NCBI RefSeq assembly: GCF_010723735.1
Contig: NZ_BLLB01000002.1
Coordinates: forward strand, 806,001 to 870,000
Direction: 5' to 3'
DNA from: Mycolicibacterium hippocampi
Lineage (GTDB): Bacteria > Actinomycetota > Actinomycetes > Mycobacteriales > Mycobacteriaceae
Length of the DNA: 64,000 nucleotides
Numbering within the stretch: position 1 is the first letter of the stretch; every line of letters begins with the position of its first letter. The notes under the pieces are model-generated. The model saw only the letters and a list, made by a program, of their open reading frames with translations. It was not told where the DNA came from and ran no database searches. Positions 8,013 through 16,615 of this stretch are shown piece by piece. The translations under genes and the position numbers were made by a program.

Positions 8013-8977
8013 TCATCGACCATAATCGAGATCAGCTCATAGGCGAGGTTGGCGGCGGCGACAGCGGTGACCTCGGCATGATCGTAGGCCGGGGCCACTT
8101 CGACGACGTCCGCCCCGATGATGCGCAGCCCCCGCATGGCCCGCAGCACCGCCACCAGTTCGCGGCTGGTCATGCCGCCGATCTCCGGCGTTCCGGTCCC
8201 GGGTGCGAATGCCGGATCCAGCACGTCGATGTCGATGGAGACGTATACAGGGTGGTCGCCGACGCGGTTCAGCACCCGTTCGATCACCCCGTCCACCCCG
8301 ATGCGGTCGATATCGCGGCAGTGCACCACGGTGAACCCGAGCTCGGCGTCTTCGAGGAGGTCGGAGCGGTCGTAGAGCGAGCCTCGGATGCCGACGTGCG
8401 CGGAGCGGTCCTTGACCAAGAGGCCCTGCTCGGACGCGAGTCGGAATGGCGTGCCGTGGGTGCAAGGCGCACCGAAATAGGTGTCCCAGGTATCGAGGTG
8501 GGCGTCGAAATGCACCAACGCCACCGGCCCATGCACCTCGTTGACCGCCTGCAAGGCGGGCAGCGCGATGGTGTGGTCGCCGCCGAGCAGCACCACTCGT
8601 TGCTCGGGTCTGGTGATCAAACCCAGCACACCGGCGCGGATCTCGTCGACCGCAGCGGTGATGTCGAACGGGTTGGCCGCGATATCACCGGCATCCACCA
8701 CCTGTGCCGCGGCGAACGGTGTCACATCGAGGGCGGGGTTGTAGGGCTTCAGCAAGCGGGAGGCCTGGCGGATCGCCGCAGGGCCGAACCGGGCGCCCGG
8801 GCGGTAGGTCACCCCGCTGTCGAACGGCGCCCCCGCCACGGCGATGTCGTAGTCGCTGACTTCGTGGCGCTGCGGCAACCGCGCAAACGTCGCGATGCCC
8901 GCGTAGCGCGGTACGGCCCGGGCGTCGACCTGGCCGAGCACTCCTGGCACCGTCTCCACATAGGGCTGGTCGTGCAT
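8009..8977 (-). CDS. Agmatinase-like ureohydrolase (arginase superfamily)
   Basis: 322 aa from ATG 8977 with a strong ribosome site (GAGGAGG). The Mn-binding signatures of the arginase/agmatinase superfamily are intact: GGDHTIALP, HFDAHLDTWD and SIDIDVLDPAFAPGTG, which together supply the binuclear metal ligands. These enzymes hydrolyse guanidino compounds to urea plus an amine; agmatine, guanidinobutyrate, guanidinopropionate and even guanidine are substrates of different members, and the sequence alone does not decide. It lies 13 bp downstream of an SDR gene and overlaps the deacetylase gene by 4 bp, inside a permease-SDR-SDR-ureohydrolase-deacetylase operon. Confidence 0.93.
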   Translation of the reverse strand: MHDQPYVETVPGVLGQVDARAVPRYAGIATFARLPQRHEVSDYDIAVAGAPFDSGVTYRPGARFGPAAIRQASRLLKPYNPALDVTPFAAAQVVDAGDIAANPFDITAAVDEIRAGVLGLITRPEQRVVLLGGDHTIALPALQAVNEVHGPVALVHFDAHLDTWDTYFGAPCTHGTPFRLASEQGLLVKDRSAHVGIRGSLYDRSDLLEDAELGFTVVHCRDIDRIGVDGVIERVLNRVGDHPVYVSIDIDVLDPAFAPGTGTPEIGGMTSRELVAVLRAMRGLRIIGADVVEVAPAYDHAEVTAVAAANLAYELISIMVDE

Positions 8978-8990
8978 CCGTGTTACCTCC

Positions 8991-9755
8991 TCACGCTCTT
9001 GACCGTGTCGATCCGCCGTTACACGAGATCACCTGACCGACAACCGCTTCCAACGTGAAGTCCGACAACAGCTCGACAGCGGCGGAAACTTCGTCGGGAG
9101 ATCCGATGCGACCCAACGGGATCGATGAAGCATAGCGCTCGTGTACGGTGCTCAGGTCCACTCCGGCCGCTTGGGCGTCCACGTGCAACTGGGCTGTGTC
9201 AGTCACCCCCGGAGCGACCGCGTTCACGATGATGTGTTCGGGCGCCAGTTCCCGTCCCAAGGTCTTGACCAGCGAGATCAGCCCGGATTTCGCGGCCGCA
9301 TACGCGGTCGCTTCCGGCCATCCGGTGACGCCCCACTCACTGGTTATCACCACGACGCGTCCCGCGCCGACCGCACGCATGTGCGGAAGGACCGCCTGCA
9401 CGAGAGAGAATGTGCCACCCAGGTTGGTGTCCACCACTTTCCACCAGTCGGCGTCGTCGTGTTCGAGCAGCGGCGCCATGGTCATGTAGGCGTGGTTGGC
9501 CACCAGAATGTCGAGCCGCCCGGTCGCCTGCACGAGATCGGAGACGATGCGCCGGCACTCGGCCGGGTCGGACACGTCGGCGGCGACGCTGAGGCCGCCG
9601 ATCTCCTCGGCGAGGCCGGTCAGGGCGCGGCTGTCACGAATGTCGTTGACGGCCACCGTGGCACCGGCCGCAGTCAGGCGTCTGGCGTGCGCGGCACCCA
9701 TCCCTTGTGCGGCGCCGGTGATCAGCGCAACCCGTCCGTGCAGATCGGTGCTCAT
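8991..9755 (-). CDS. Short-chain dehydrogenase/reductase (SDR), classical type
   Basis: 254 aa. The Rossmann cofactor motif is GAAQGMGAA (TGxxxGxG type) near residue 15, the NAG-equivalent motif appears as VANHAYM, and the active site has the Tyr-x-x-x-Lys as YAAAK, with a Ser about 13 residues before. Cytosolic NAD(P)-dependent oxidoreductase. Its ATG overlaps the stop of the preceding SDR gene by 4 bp. In this operon it probably oxidises an alcohol or amino-alcohol intermediate of the imported substrate; the substrate is not readable from sequence. Confidence 0.92.
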   Translation of the reverse strand: MSTDLHGRVALITGAAQGMGAAHARRLTAAGATVAVNDIRDSRALTGLAEEIGGLSVAADVSDPAECRRIVSDLVQATGRLDILVANHAYMTMAPLLEHDDADWWKVVDTNLGGTFSLVQAVLPHMRAVGAGRVVVITSEWGVTGWPEATAYAAAKSGLISLVKTLGRELAPEHIIVNAVAPGVTDTAQLHVDAQAAGVDLSTVHERYASSIPLGRIGSPDEVSAAVELLSDFTLEAVVGQVISCNGGSTRSRA

Positions 9756-10450
9756 ATGACGGCTCCGGAGTTGACGTTCACCACATCGCCCACGCTGAAT
9801 GTCGCGTCACAGACCAGATATTCCACGCACCGGGCGACCTCCGGGGGTGTCGACAGCCGCCGCAACGGCAGCGTCGCCAGATACTCCGTTGCCCGCCAGG
9901 GGGAGTCGTCTGCCAGCAGCGGCGTGTCTGTGGGACCGGGCGCCACACAGTTGACCGCCACCCCCTGCGGTGCGACCTCGGCGGCGAGGCTGCGCACGAA
10001 CCCGAGGATGGCACCCTTTGCCGCCGCGTAGTGCGCGTCCCCGTCGCCACCACCGACGGCCAGTTCGCTGGCCACCGCGACCAGCGCACCCTTCGTGGCG
10101 ACGAGGTCCGGCAGTGTCGCCCGCGCGACATTGACCAGACCGCCCAGGTGCACGCGCAGCATCCGCCGCCAGGCGTCGACGGTGATGTCGGCGACCGGGG
10201 CCATCTCGTAGTAGCCCGCCGACGTGACGACCGCGCTGATGGGCCCGAGCTCGTCGCGGATCCGCGACACTGCGGCAGGCACTGCGATGGGATCCGAAAC
10301 ATCCACGGCCACGGTGTGTTCGACAGCGGCCGCGGACCCGTTGAGATCGAGACAGCCGATGGTGAACCCGCGGTCGACCAGCGCGTCCACGACGGCCGCC
10401 CCGATACCGCTGGCCCCGCCGGTGACCAGTGCGACGCGTTGCTCACTCAC
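9752..10450 (-). CDS. Short-chain dehydrogenase/reductase (SDR), second copy
   Basis: 232 aa, with N-terminal TGGASGIGAA cofactor motif, catalytic YAAAK with an upstream Ser (ASELAVG), and the PGPTDTPL segment after the active site. Shorter than its neighbour and clearly a different subgroup, so not a recent duplication. It begins 4 bp inside the end of the permease gene and ends 4 bp inside the next SDR gene, so all three are translationally coupled. Two consecutive SDRs suggest two oxidation or reduction steps on the same pathway (inference). Confidence 0.92.
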   Translation of the reverse strand: MSEQRVALVTGGASGIGAAVVDALVDRGFTIGCLDLNGSAAAVEHTVAVDVSDPIAVPAAVSRIRDELGPISAVVTSAGYYEMAPVADITVDAWRRMLRVHLGGLVNVARATLPDLVATKGALVAVASELAVGGGDGDAHYAAAKGAILGFVRSLAAEVAPQGVAVNCVAPGPTDTPLLADDSPWRATEYLATLPLRRLSTPPEVARCVEYLVCDATFSVGDVVNVNSGAVI

Positions 10451-11913
10451 GGTCGGTCGGCCAGCTCATCACGCGCTTCGGCCTCGTCGACGACATCGGT
10501 CCCGGTGATGCGGGAGCGCACCGAAGCCAGGATCGCGGCGCCGATCACGCCGAGCACAACTACGCCGATCCATACCGACCAGTCCAGGTAGCGTTGATCG
10601 AAAGCTGCCCTCGGCCAGGCGATGTTGAGGAATTGCAGCACCGCCCACACCACGGCGACCACTGCCACCGGCAGTGTTGCGCGGCCCAGCGAGAACGCGG
10701 CAGGTGTCCAGGCCCGGCGCAGCAGAACGACGAGGAAGCCCACGAGCGGGAACAGGAAGGCGAGGTAGAACCCGCCCGCCGTGAAGTTGACCATCAACGA
10801 ATAGACGTCACCCGCGACGATGCTGAGCAGGAACAGAGCCGCCCCGACCACCGTCGTGACCAGGATGGCCACCACAGGGATGCGAGCCTTGCCGCGCAGC
10901 TGCACCAGCGCACCTGCCGCGGGTAGGGCACCGTCACGGGCATAGGCCCAGATGACGCGGGACGCGGAGGTCTGCAGGGCGAGGAAGCTGGCCAGGAACC
11001 CGATGACGAACAACACCTCGACGGGCTTGGCGATACCGGTGCCGAGGGCGGTGGTCAGCGTGTCGTACACCGGGTCGGCCACAGTGCCGTCGGCGACGGC
11101 GCCCAGATCGGGGATCGCCAGGATGATCGCGAGGCTGGAGTAGGCGACCACCACCGCGATGAACGCCAACGAGAACAACACCGCCTTGGGCAGGTCCCGG
11201 CGCGGCTCGTGCACCTCCTCGGCGATGGAGCCTGCGCTCTCGAAGCCGACAAACGACCACCCGATGAAGGCGACCGCCAGCATGAAGGGCCCTGTCATGT
11301 AGGCCAGGGTGTCGGTGTCCGCGCCCCCACCCTCGAACAGCACCGACAGCGAGTTGCTCCGGTGGAACAGCAGCAGCCAGGTGCCCAGTACCACCGAGCC
11401 GATCACCTCGGCGATGATGCTGCCGATCATGAAGATCTTCAGCGCCCGCCGCCCGACGAGGTTCACCGCGGTGCCTGCCAGCAGTATCACCAGCGCGATC
11501 AGGGCCAGCGTCCCGCCCGAAGGGGCCTCGATCTCGACGATGTTGGCGACGAAGCCGGCCGCCCCGAGCGCCACCGTGGCCATCGCGATCACCAGGGTCC
11601 ACACGTAGACCCAGCCTGAGAACCATCCGTAGGTGGTGCCGAGCAGACGGCGGGACCACTGGTAGAGGGAGCCCTCCAGCGGCCAGCGGGACACCAGGGT
11701 GGCAAAGATCAACGCTACGAGGAACTGTCCGGCAAACACCAGCAGAAAGCCCCACCAGAAGCTGGGCCCAGCGGCGGACAGCGCCAGGCCGAAGATTCCG
11801 TACAGGGCGACGATCGGCGAAATGAACGCGAACGCGAAGGCGAACGCCGACCACAACGAGAACTCTCTGCGGAGCACGTGCGGCTGCTGCTTGGAAGTGA
11901 TCTGTGACGACAT
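10447..11913 (-). CDS. APC-superfamily amino-acid/amine permease
   Basis: 488 aa with about 12 hydrophobic segments starting near residue 20 (FSLWSAFAFAFAFISPIVALYG). The consensus region in TM1 (SPIVALYGIFG) and the loop EEVHEPRRDLPKAVL, typical of amino-acid/GABA/choline-type APC permeases, are present. ATG start at 11913. First gene of the leftward operon and thus likely the importer of the substrate handled by the SDRs, ureohydrolase and amidohydrolase downstream. The exact substrate is not readable; guanidino or amino compounds would fit. Confidence 0.93.
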   Translation of the reverse strand: MSSQITSKQQPHVLRREFSLWSAFAFAFAFISPIVALYGIFGLALSAAGPSFWWGFLLVFAGQFLVALIFATLVSRWPLEGSLYQWSRRLLGTTYGWFSGWVYVWTLVIAMATVALGAAGFVANIVEIEAPSGGTLALIALVILLAGTAVNLVGRRALKIFMIGSIIAEVIGSVVLGTWLLLFHRSNSLSVLFEGGGADTDTLAYMTGPFMLAVAFIGWSFVGFESAGSIAEEVHEPRRDLPKAVLFSLAFIAVVVAYSSLAIILAIPDLGAVADGTVADPVYDTLTTALGTGIAKPVEVLFVIGFLASFLALQTSASRVIWAYARDGALPAAGALVQLRGKARIPVVAILVTTVVGAALFLLSIVAGDVYSLMVNFTAGGFYLAFLFPLVGFLVVLLRRAWTPAAFSLGRATLPVAVVAVVWAVLQFLNIAWPRAAFDQRYLDWSVWIGVVVLGVIGAAILASVRSRITGTDVVDEAEARDELADRP

Positions 11914-12083
11914 GTGCTGCTCCCCGTGTTCGGTGCGCTACTGGGTCGAACTATCACCCCAGGTCGGCAGCCATGCCAGCTGTTGCGGCGAAGACGCGGC
12001 GATCGCACCGTACGGGGGTTGGCCATTGGACGATCGCACAACGCGGGGCACCGCGCGTGTGACGGCGGCGTTACGCTCGTCCA
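11914..12083. promoter_or_regulatory. Divergent promoter region between permease operon and pucR-like gene
   Basis: A 170-bp gap between the divergent starts at 11913 (-) and 12084 (+). PucR-type regulators commonly control the divergent gene set, so the operator should lie here. Short CG-rich stretches (GGTTGGCC..GGCC) are visible but no operator can be assigned with confidence. Confidence 0.45.
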
Positions 12084-13499
12084 ATGACGGGCCACGTCGA
12101 GGCCGGAGCTCCCACGCTTCGTGAGCTGCTCGAGACTCGGGGGTTGGGACTGGCCGTCCCCGATGACACACCGCAGAACCTCGAGCGGACGATCACCTGG
12201 GCGCACACGACCGAGATGCGGGATCCATCGCGATATCTGCGGGGCGGAGAGTTGGTGTGCACGGTCGGCATCAGCTTGCGGACGCCACAGGACTGCCGGG
12301 TGTTCGCCGACTCGCTGGCCAGGGTCGGAGCGGCGGGGGTGTGCTTCGGCATCGGAGATGGTCACGACGCGGTGCCCGCGGCACTGCTGACCCACTGCCG
12401 TCGGCACGGATTGCCCGTTCTGGTCGCGTCGCCGAGCGTGCCGTTCAGCACGGTGAGCCGCTACGTCGCCGAATACGAACTCGGCGCAGAGATCGCCGTC
12501 GCACGCGCCACCAACGCGCTGGTTCCGGCGCTGCTGTCCTCGTTGCGTCGCCACGAGTCAGCACGCCAGTTGCTGGACACCGCAGGCCAGATCCTGGGGT
12601 GCTTTTTCCTGTTGGACGAGGGCGCCGGGGTCGACTGGGACGAGAGCGAGTCACCGGTGGTGACGGTCGAGGTTCCCGGACTGGGCACCCTCGGGTGGGT
12701 GGGACGCGGCGATCGCCCGGAGTCAGCGCTGCTCGACCTGATCGCCCGTTTTGTGCGCGCGACCCAGCTGGAACGCGACGTCGAGGCGGCGCTCACACGC
12801 GAACGGGTCGGTCAGCTCCTCTCGCTCGTGGAACGCCGGATGCTGCTGCCCGACGCTTTGAGCCAACTGCTGGACTGGCCCGGGTTCGCTGTCGCGGGGG
12901 CGCTGACGTGTTCAGCGTGGCCAGCTGGCGCGGGTGCGCTGCTGTCCATGGCGGTTCCCGACGCATTGGTCGGTGACGCCCCGGATCTCTGCCTGATGGT
13001 GACCGCGGACTCGCTGGAACTGACCGAGGACCTGTCCTTGCCGTCCGGTCACTCGGCGCCGGTGCCCCTCACCGAACTCGGCTCGGCGATCGGCCAGGCC
13101 CGCCTCGCGCTCGAGTTGGCTCGGCGCCGAGGACACCGGGTCGGCCCGGGCCAGCTGAGCACGCTCGACAGCCTGCTCGAGCAACTCCCACTCGCCCAGA
13201 TCGCCCCGTTCCGACAACAGCTGATCGACCCGCTGGTCGAAATGGACAGTCAGCGTGGCACACAGCACGTGCGCACCCTGCGGACATTTCTCACCGCGAG
13301 CGGTTCGCTGAGCCGTACCGCGCGCGACCTGTACCTGCACACCAACACGGTGCGGCACCGGCTCGCGCGCATCCACGAGCTCACCGGCCGCAACCCGTTC
13401 GATCACGGGGATCAGATGGCGTTCTCGATCGGCCTGCACGCCGTCGACCGGGAGACCGAGCCCTCGGATCTCTCAGACTCGCCGAGCTCACAACGCTGA
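12084..13499 (+). CDS. PucR-family transcriptional regulator
   Basis: 471 aa. The N-terminal PucR sensory domain (about 10-125) has the family features, including GGELVCTVG and a following Phe-x-x-x-Leu helix. A middle domain of low conservation follows. The C-terminal HTH_30 domain is very typical: LRTFLTASGSLSRTARDLYLHTNTVRHRLARI near residues 402-435. In Bacillus the founding member controls purine/allantoin catabolism; actinobacterial paralogues control varied nitrogen or amino-acid pathways. It is divergent from the permease/SDR/ureohydrolase operon, which is its probable target. Confidence 0.92.
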   Translation: MTGHVEAGAPTLRELLETRGLGLAVPDDTPQNLERTITWAHTTEMRDPSRYLRGGELVCTVGISLRTPQDCRVFADSLARVGAAGVCFGIGDGHDAVPAALLTHCRRHGLPVLVASPSVPFSTVSRYVAEYELGAEIAVARATNALVPALLSSLRRHESARQLLDTAGQILGCFFLLDEGAGVDWDESESPVVTVEVPGLGTLGWVGRGDRPESALLDLIARFVRATQLERDVEAALTRERVGQLLSLVERRMLLPDALSQLLDWPGFAVAGALTCSAWPAGAGALLSMAVPDALVGDAPDLCLMVTADSLELTEDLSLPSGHSAPVPLTELGSAIGQARLALELARRRGHRVGPGQLSTLDSLLEQLPLAQIAPFRQQLIDPLVEMDSQRGTQHVRTLRTFLTASGSLSRTARDLYLHTNTVRHRLARIHELTGRNPFDHGDQMAFSIGLHAVDRETEPSDLSDSPSSQR

Positions 13500-13544
13500 G
13501 CCGTCACCGTCGGCAGCACCTCTCGACGACCGATTCAGCAGTAG

Positions 13545-13930
13545 CGAGCTGACGGCCCGCACGTATCCCACGCCGAAGATGCACGCTGAGGCCGCCGTCG
13601 CGATCACCGAGTCACCGGCCAGCCCGAGCAGTGCCAGCGCCGCGGCCACAATTACCAGACACAACGCCGCGACCCTGCTGCTACCCAGTCGCTGGGCGGC
13701 AGCTCCGGTCGCCACACTCACCACGCCGGTGACGCCGGCGGGTCAGCGCGGCCGGGCGCATCCGATGCGTAGGTGAAATAGATGACGACGGCCGCGAAGT
13801 ACACCACGGAGTACCCCGCCGGGACCCGCAGCGCTCTCGCCAGCGAGGAGGCGTTGTGCTGCTCATCCGGGCCTCGGGCCGACTCCGTTCGCGGCACCAC
13901 TCGCAGGTTCACCACAGCGGCGACACCGCG
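13545..13930 (-). pseudogene. Decayed partial copy of the MFS transporter gene at 15482-16615
   Basis: Nucleotide-by-nucleotide reading shows this segment is a close copy of 15599-16103, with long identical runs (for example around ATGCACGCTGAG and AAATAGATGACGACGGCC). It has lost about 84 nt near its left end (in frame) and about 34 nt in the middle (frameshift), and lacks both ends of the gene. It cannot encode a transporter. It lies in the same orientation as the intact gene, on the other side of the AGCS symporter gene, so it is one arm of a direct repeat. Confidence 0.85.
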
Positions 13931-14015
13931 TCACCGGTAGCTGCCTTGAATACTCGGCGCCATCGCCGCGGGGGTGACACGATGAGGCGACCGCATCAAC
14001 CGACTGACACCGGGG

Positions 14016-15470
14016 GTGGTCGTGGAGTTCATCCAGGAGAATCTGATCGCGCCCGTCAGCGATCTGCTGTACAGCTACATCCTGGTCTATCTGCTGGTGG
14101 GCGTGGGCATCTATTTCACGGTGCGCACCCGCTTCATCCAGGTGCGCTACTTCACCCGGATGATCAAGCAACTCACCCACTCCCGCACCCATTGCGACGG
14201 GGTGTCGCCGTTTCAGGCGTTCTGCGTCGGGTTGGCTTCCCGGGTCGGCACCGGCAACATCGCCGGCGTCGCCATCGCGCTGACCATCGGTGGTCCGGGC
14301 GCGATCTTCTGGATGTGGGTGGTCGCCGCGATCGGAATGGCCACCGCGCTCATCGAGTCCACACTGGGCCAGATCTTCAAGGTCCGCGCTGACGACGGAT
14401 CGTTCCGCGGCGGCCCGGCCTACTACATTCAGCGCGGCCTGGGTTCCCGGGCGGGCGGCGTCGTCTTCGCTGTCCTGCTGATCTTCACGTTCGGCATCGC
14501 CTTCAACATGGTGCAGGCCAACGCGATCAGCGATGTCGTCAACGGCGCGTATGCCGTCGACGTCCGGTGGATCACTGCCGGTCTGGTCGTGCTCGCCGCG
14601 CCGGTGCTGTTCGGCGGGGTGCGGCGGGTGGCACGGGTCGCCGAGGTGGTGCTGCCGCTGATGGCGATCGTCTACGCGTTGCTCGCGTTGGTGATCGTCG
14701 CCCTCAACATCGACTTCCTGCCCGAGGTGTTGACCCAGATCGTCGGCGGCGCTTTTGGTTTGACCGAACTGGCCGGCGGCTTCACCGGCGGCATCGCCGC
14801 GGCGCTGCTCAACGGCGTCAAACGCGGTCTGTTCTCCAACGAGGCCGGTATGGGCAGCGTGCCGAACGTGGCGGCAACGGCAACCGTGTCGCATCCGGTG
14901 AAACAAGGCCTCATTCAGTCGGTGGCCGTATTCGTCGACACGATGGTGATCTGCACCGCGACGGCCTTCATCATTCTGGTGTCGGGACCCAGCATCTACG
15001 ACCCGGCGACGCCCACCCGGGTGGAAGGAGCGACGTTGACGCAGGCGGCGATCGCCGACAGCCTCGGTACCTGGACGGTGTGGTTGGTGACGTTGCTCGT
15101 CTTCGTCTTCGCCTTCTCCTCGGTGCTGGGCAACTACGTCTACGCCGAGATCAACTTGTTCTTCTTGGGCGCCGGACGAAAGTCGATCAACGTGTTCCGA
15201 GTGCTGGTGCTGGTCGCGATCGGCGTGGGTGGCGTCTCGCAGCTGACCGCGGTGTGGGCGCTGGCTGACGTGGCCATGGGTCTGATGGCGTTGGTGAACC
15301 TGGTGGCGATCGTGTTGCTCGGCAAGTGGGCGTTCGCTGCGATCAAGGACTTTCACCGGCAAGTCGACAGCGGCGTCGATCCCGTCTTCGTTGCCGAGGA
15401 TGCCGACCTACCGGGGCGTCTGGAGGGCGACATCTGGCAACGTGAAGCCAAGGTCAAAGCCGACACCTGA
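14016..15470 (+). CDS. Alanine/glycine:cation symporter (AGCS family)
   Basis: 484 aa from GTG 14016 (GTG 14022 also possible). Hallmarks of the family: SRVGTGNIAGVAIAL (about 75-88), GGPGAIFWMW, a FRGGPAYYIQRGLG stretch, and SNEAGMGSVPNVAATA (about 273-288), with about 11 membrane helices. AGCS proteins import alanine or glycine with Na+ (or H+). The gene is oriented opposite to its neighbours and is bracketed by two direct copies of part of an MFS gene, which suggests it came in, or was separated, by a duplication event. Confidence 0.94.
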   Translation: MVVEFIQENLIAPVSDLLYSYILVYLLVGVGIYFTVRTRFIQVRYFTRMIKQLTHSRTHCDGVSPFQAFCVGLASRVGTGNIAGVAIALTIGGPGAIFWMWVVAAIGMATALIESTLGQIFKVRADDGSFRGGPAYYIQRGLGSRAGGVVFAVLLIFTFGIAFNMVQANAISDVVNGAYAVDVRWITAGLVVLAAPVLFGGVRRVARVAEVVLPLMAIVYALLALVIVALNIDFLPEVLTQIVGGAFGLTELAGGFTGGIAAALLNGVKRGLFSNEAGMGSVPNVAATATVSHPVKQGLIQSVAVFVDTMVICTATAFIILVSGPSIYDPATPTRVEGATLTQAAIADSLGTWTVWLVTLLVFVFAFSSVLGNYVYAEINLFFLGAGRKSINVFRVLVLVAIGVGGVSQLTAVWALADVAMGLMALVNLVAIVLLGKWAFAAIKDFHRQVDSGVDPVFVAEDADLPGRLEGDIWQREAKVKADT

Positions 15471-15481
15471 GGGGGTGCCCG

Positions 15482-16615
15482 CTACCGCCGAAGCAGCAGC
15501 GCCAACCCACTGAACAGTGACACCGCGCCGGTCAGCACGAGCACCGTGCCCAGCCCCAAGCCGGGGATCACCGCACCGGCAACCGCCGGCGCGGCGACCG
15601 AGCTGACGGCCCCCACGACCAGGCAGGCGGTGAACGCTGCGCCTGCCCGGTCGGGCACCAACTCGGCGGTCCAGACCGCGAGCACCGCCGACCCGGTCAT
15701 GTATCCCACGCCGAAGATGCACGCTGAGGTCGCCGTCGCGATCACCGAGTCACCGGCCAGCCCCAGCAGTGCCAGCGCCGCGGCCACGATCACCAGACAC
15801 AACGCCGCGACCCTGCTGCTACCCAGTCGCTGTGCGGCAGCTCCGGTCGCCACGCCCACCACGCCGGTGATACCGATCGCCGCGTACAGCGCAGGGACGG
15901 CCACCGCGGGGAGGTCAGCGCGGCCGAGCGCATCCGATGCGTAGGTGAAATAGATGACGACGGCCGCGAAGTACACCACGGAGTAGCCGGCCGGGACTCG
16001 CAGCGCTCTGGCCAGCGAGGAGGCATTCTGCTGTTCGTCCGAGCCTCGGGCGGGCTCCGTTCGCGGCACCAACCGGAGGTTCACCACAGCGGCGACCACC
16101 GCGGCGAGGGCGATACCGACCCAGACCAGGCGCCACGAGCCCACCGCGGCGAAGACCGCCAAGCCGCCCAGCACAACAAGTCCGCCGCTGGTGCCCGTCG
16201 TGATGATGGCCAGCGCCCGCGGCTGCTGCCGCAGGGGCACCATCCGCGTCACGATGTCCGAGTACGGCGCCCACACCCAGCCGCCCGCGCCACCGGCCAG
16301 CACAGCGCCGACGGCCAACAGCCAGGGGGACTGCGCGACCGCCACGATCACCGCGCCGGCCGCACCGCAGACCCCGCCCACGGTCGTCGGAGCGCGCGCG
16401 CCGCGGCGAGCCGCCAGGGGACCGGCCAGCACCAGTCCGGTCAGGTAACCGGCGAACGTGGCGCTGGCGATCAGGCCGAGCACCAACTCCGAGAGCCGCA
16501 GCTCATCGCGGATGTCGGGCAGCGTCAGACCGTACGCATACCGGGCCATCCCGAAGGCGACCCCGACCACTGCCGCTCCGGCCAGGCCCACCCGGCCGCC
16601 GGAGGAGAGCGTCAT
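15482..16615 (-). CDS. Major facilitator superfamily transporter, YbfB/YjiJ-like
   Basis: 377 aa with about 12 hydrophobic helices. The opening helix with VGVAFGMARYAYGLTLPDI is characteristic of the YbfB/YjiJ group of MFS proteins (DUF-type, often near catabolic genes), and the loop AGPLAARRGAR corresponds to the MFS motif A. Substrate unknown. Its ATG overlaps the stop of the upstream PerM-like gene by 4 bp, so the two are co-transcribed. Roughly its middle third (15599-16103) is repeated as a broken copy at 13545-13930. Confidence 0.9.
   Translation of the reverse strand: MTLSSGGRVGLAGAAVVGVAFGMARYAYGLTLPDIRDELRLSELVLGLIASATFAGYLTGLVLAGPLAARRGARAPTTVGGVCGAAGAVIVAVAQSPWLLAVGAVLAGGAGGWVWAPYSDIVTRMVPLRQQPRALAIITTGTSGGLVVLGGLAVFAAVGSWRLVWVGIALAAVVAAVVNLRLVPRTEPARGSDEQQNASSLARALRVPAGYSVVYFAAVVIYFTYASDALGRADLPAVAVPALYAAIGITGVVGVATGAAAQRLGSSRVAALCLVIVAAALALLGLAGDSVIATATSACIFGVGYMTGSAVLAVWTAELVPDRAGAAFTACLVVGAVSSVAAPAVAGAVIPGLGLGTVLVLTGAVSLFSGLALLLRR
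15599..16103. repeat. Intact arm of a direct repeat flanking the AGCS gene
   Basis: This internal part of the MFS gene is matched by 13545-13930 in the same orientation, apart from two gaps in the other copy. The arms are about 1.7 kb apart (end to start) and enclose the symporter gene at 14016-15470. Recombination between them would delete or amplify that gene. Confidence 0.8.

Noticed and set aside
7967..9058. Open frame of 363 codons on the + strand
   Set aside because: Shadow of the agmatinase-like gene, whose metal motifs are unmistakable on the opposite strand.
13863..15362. Open frame of 499 codons on the - strand
   Set aside because: Antisense to the AGCS symporter gene; composition is Asp/His/Arg/Gln-rich without any domain.
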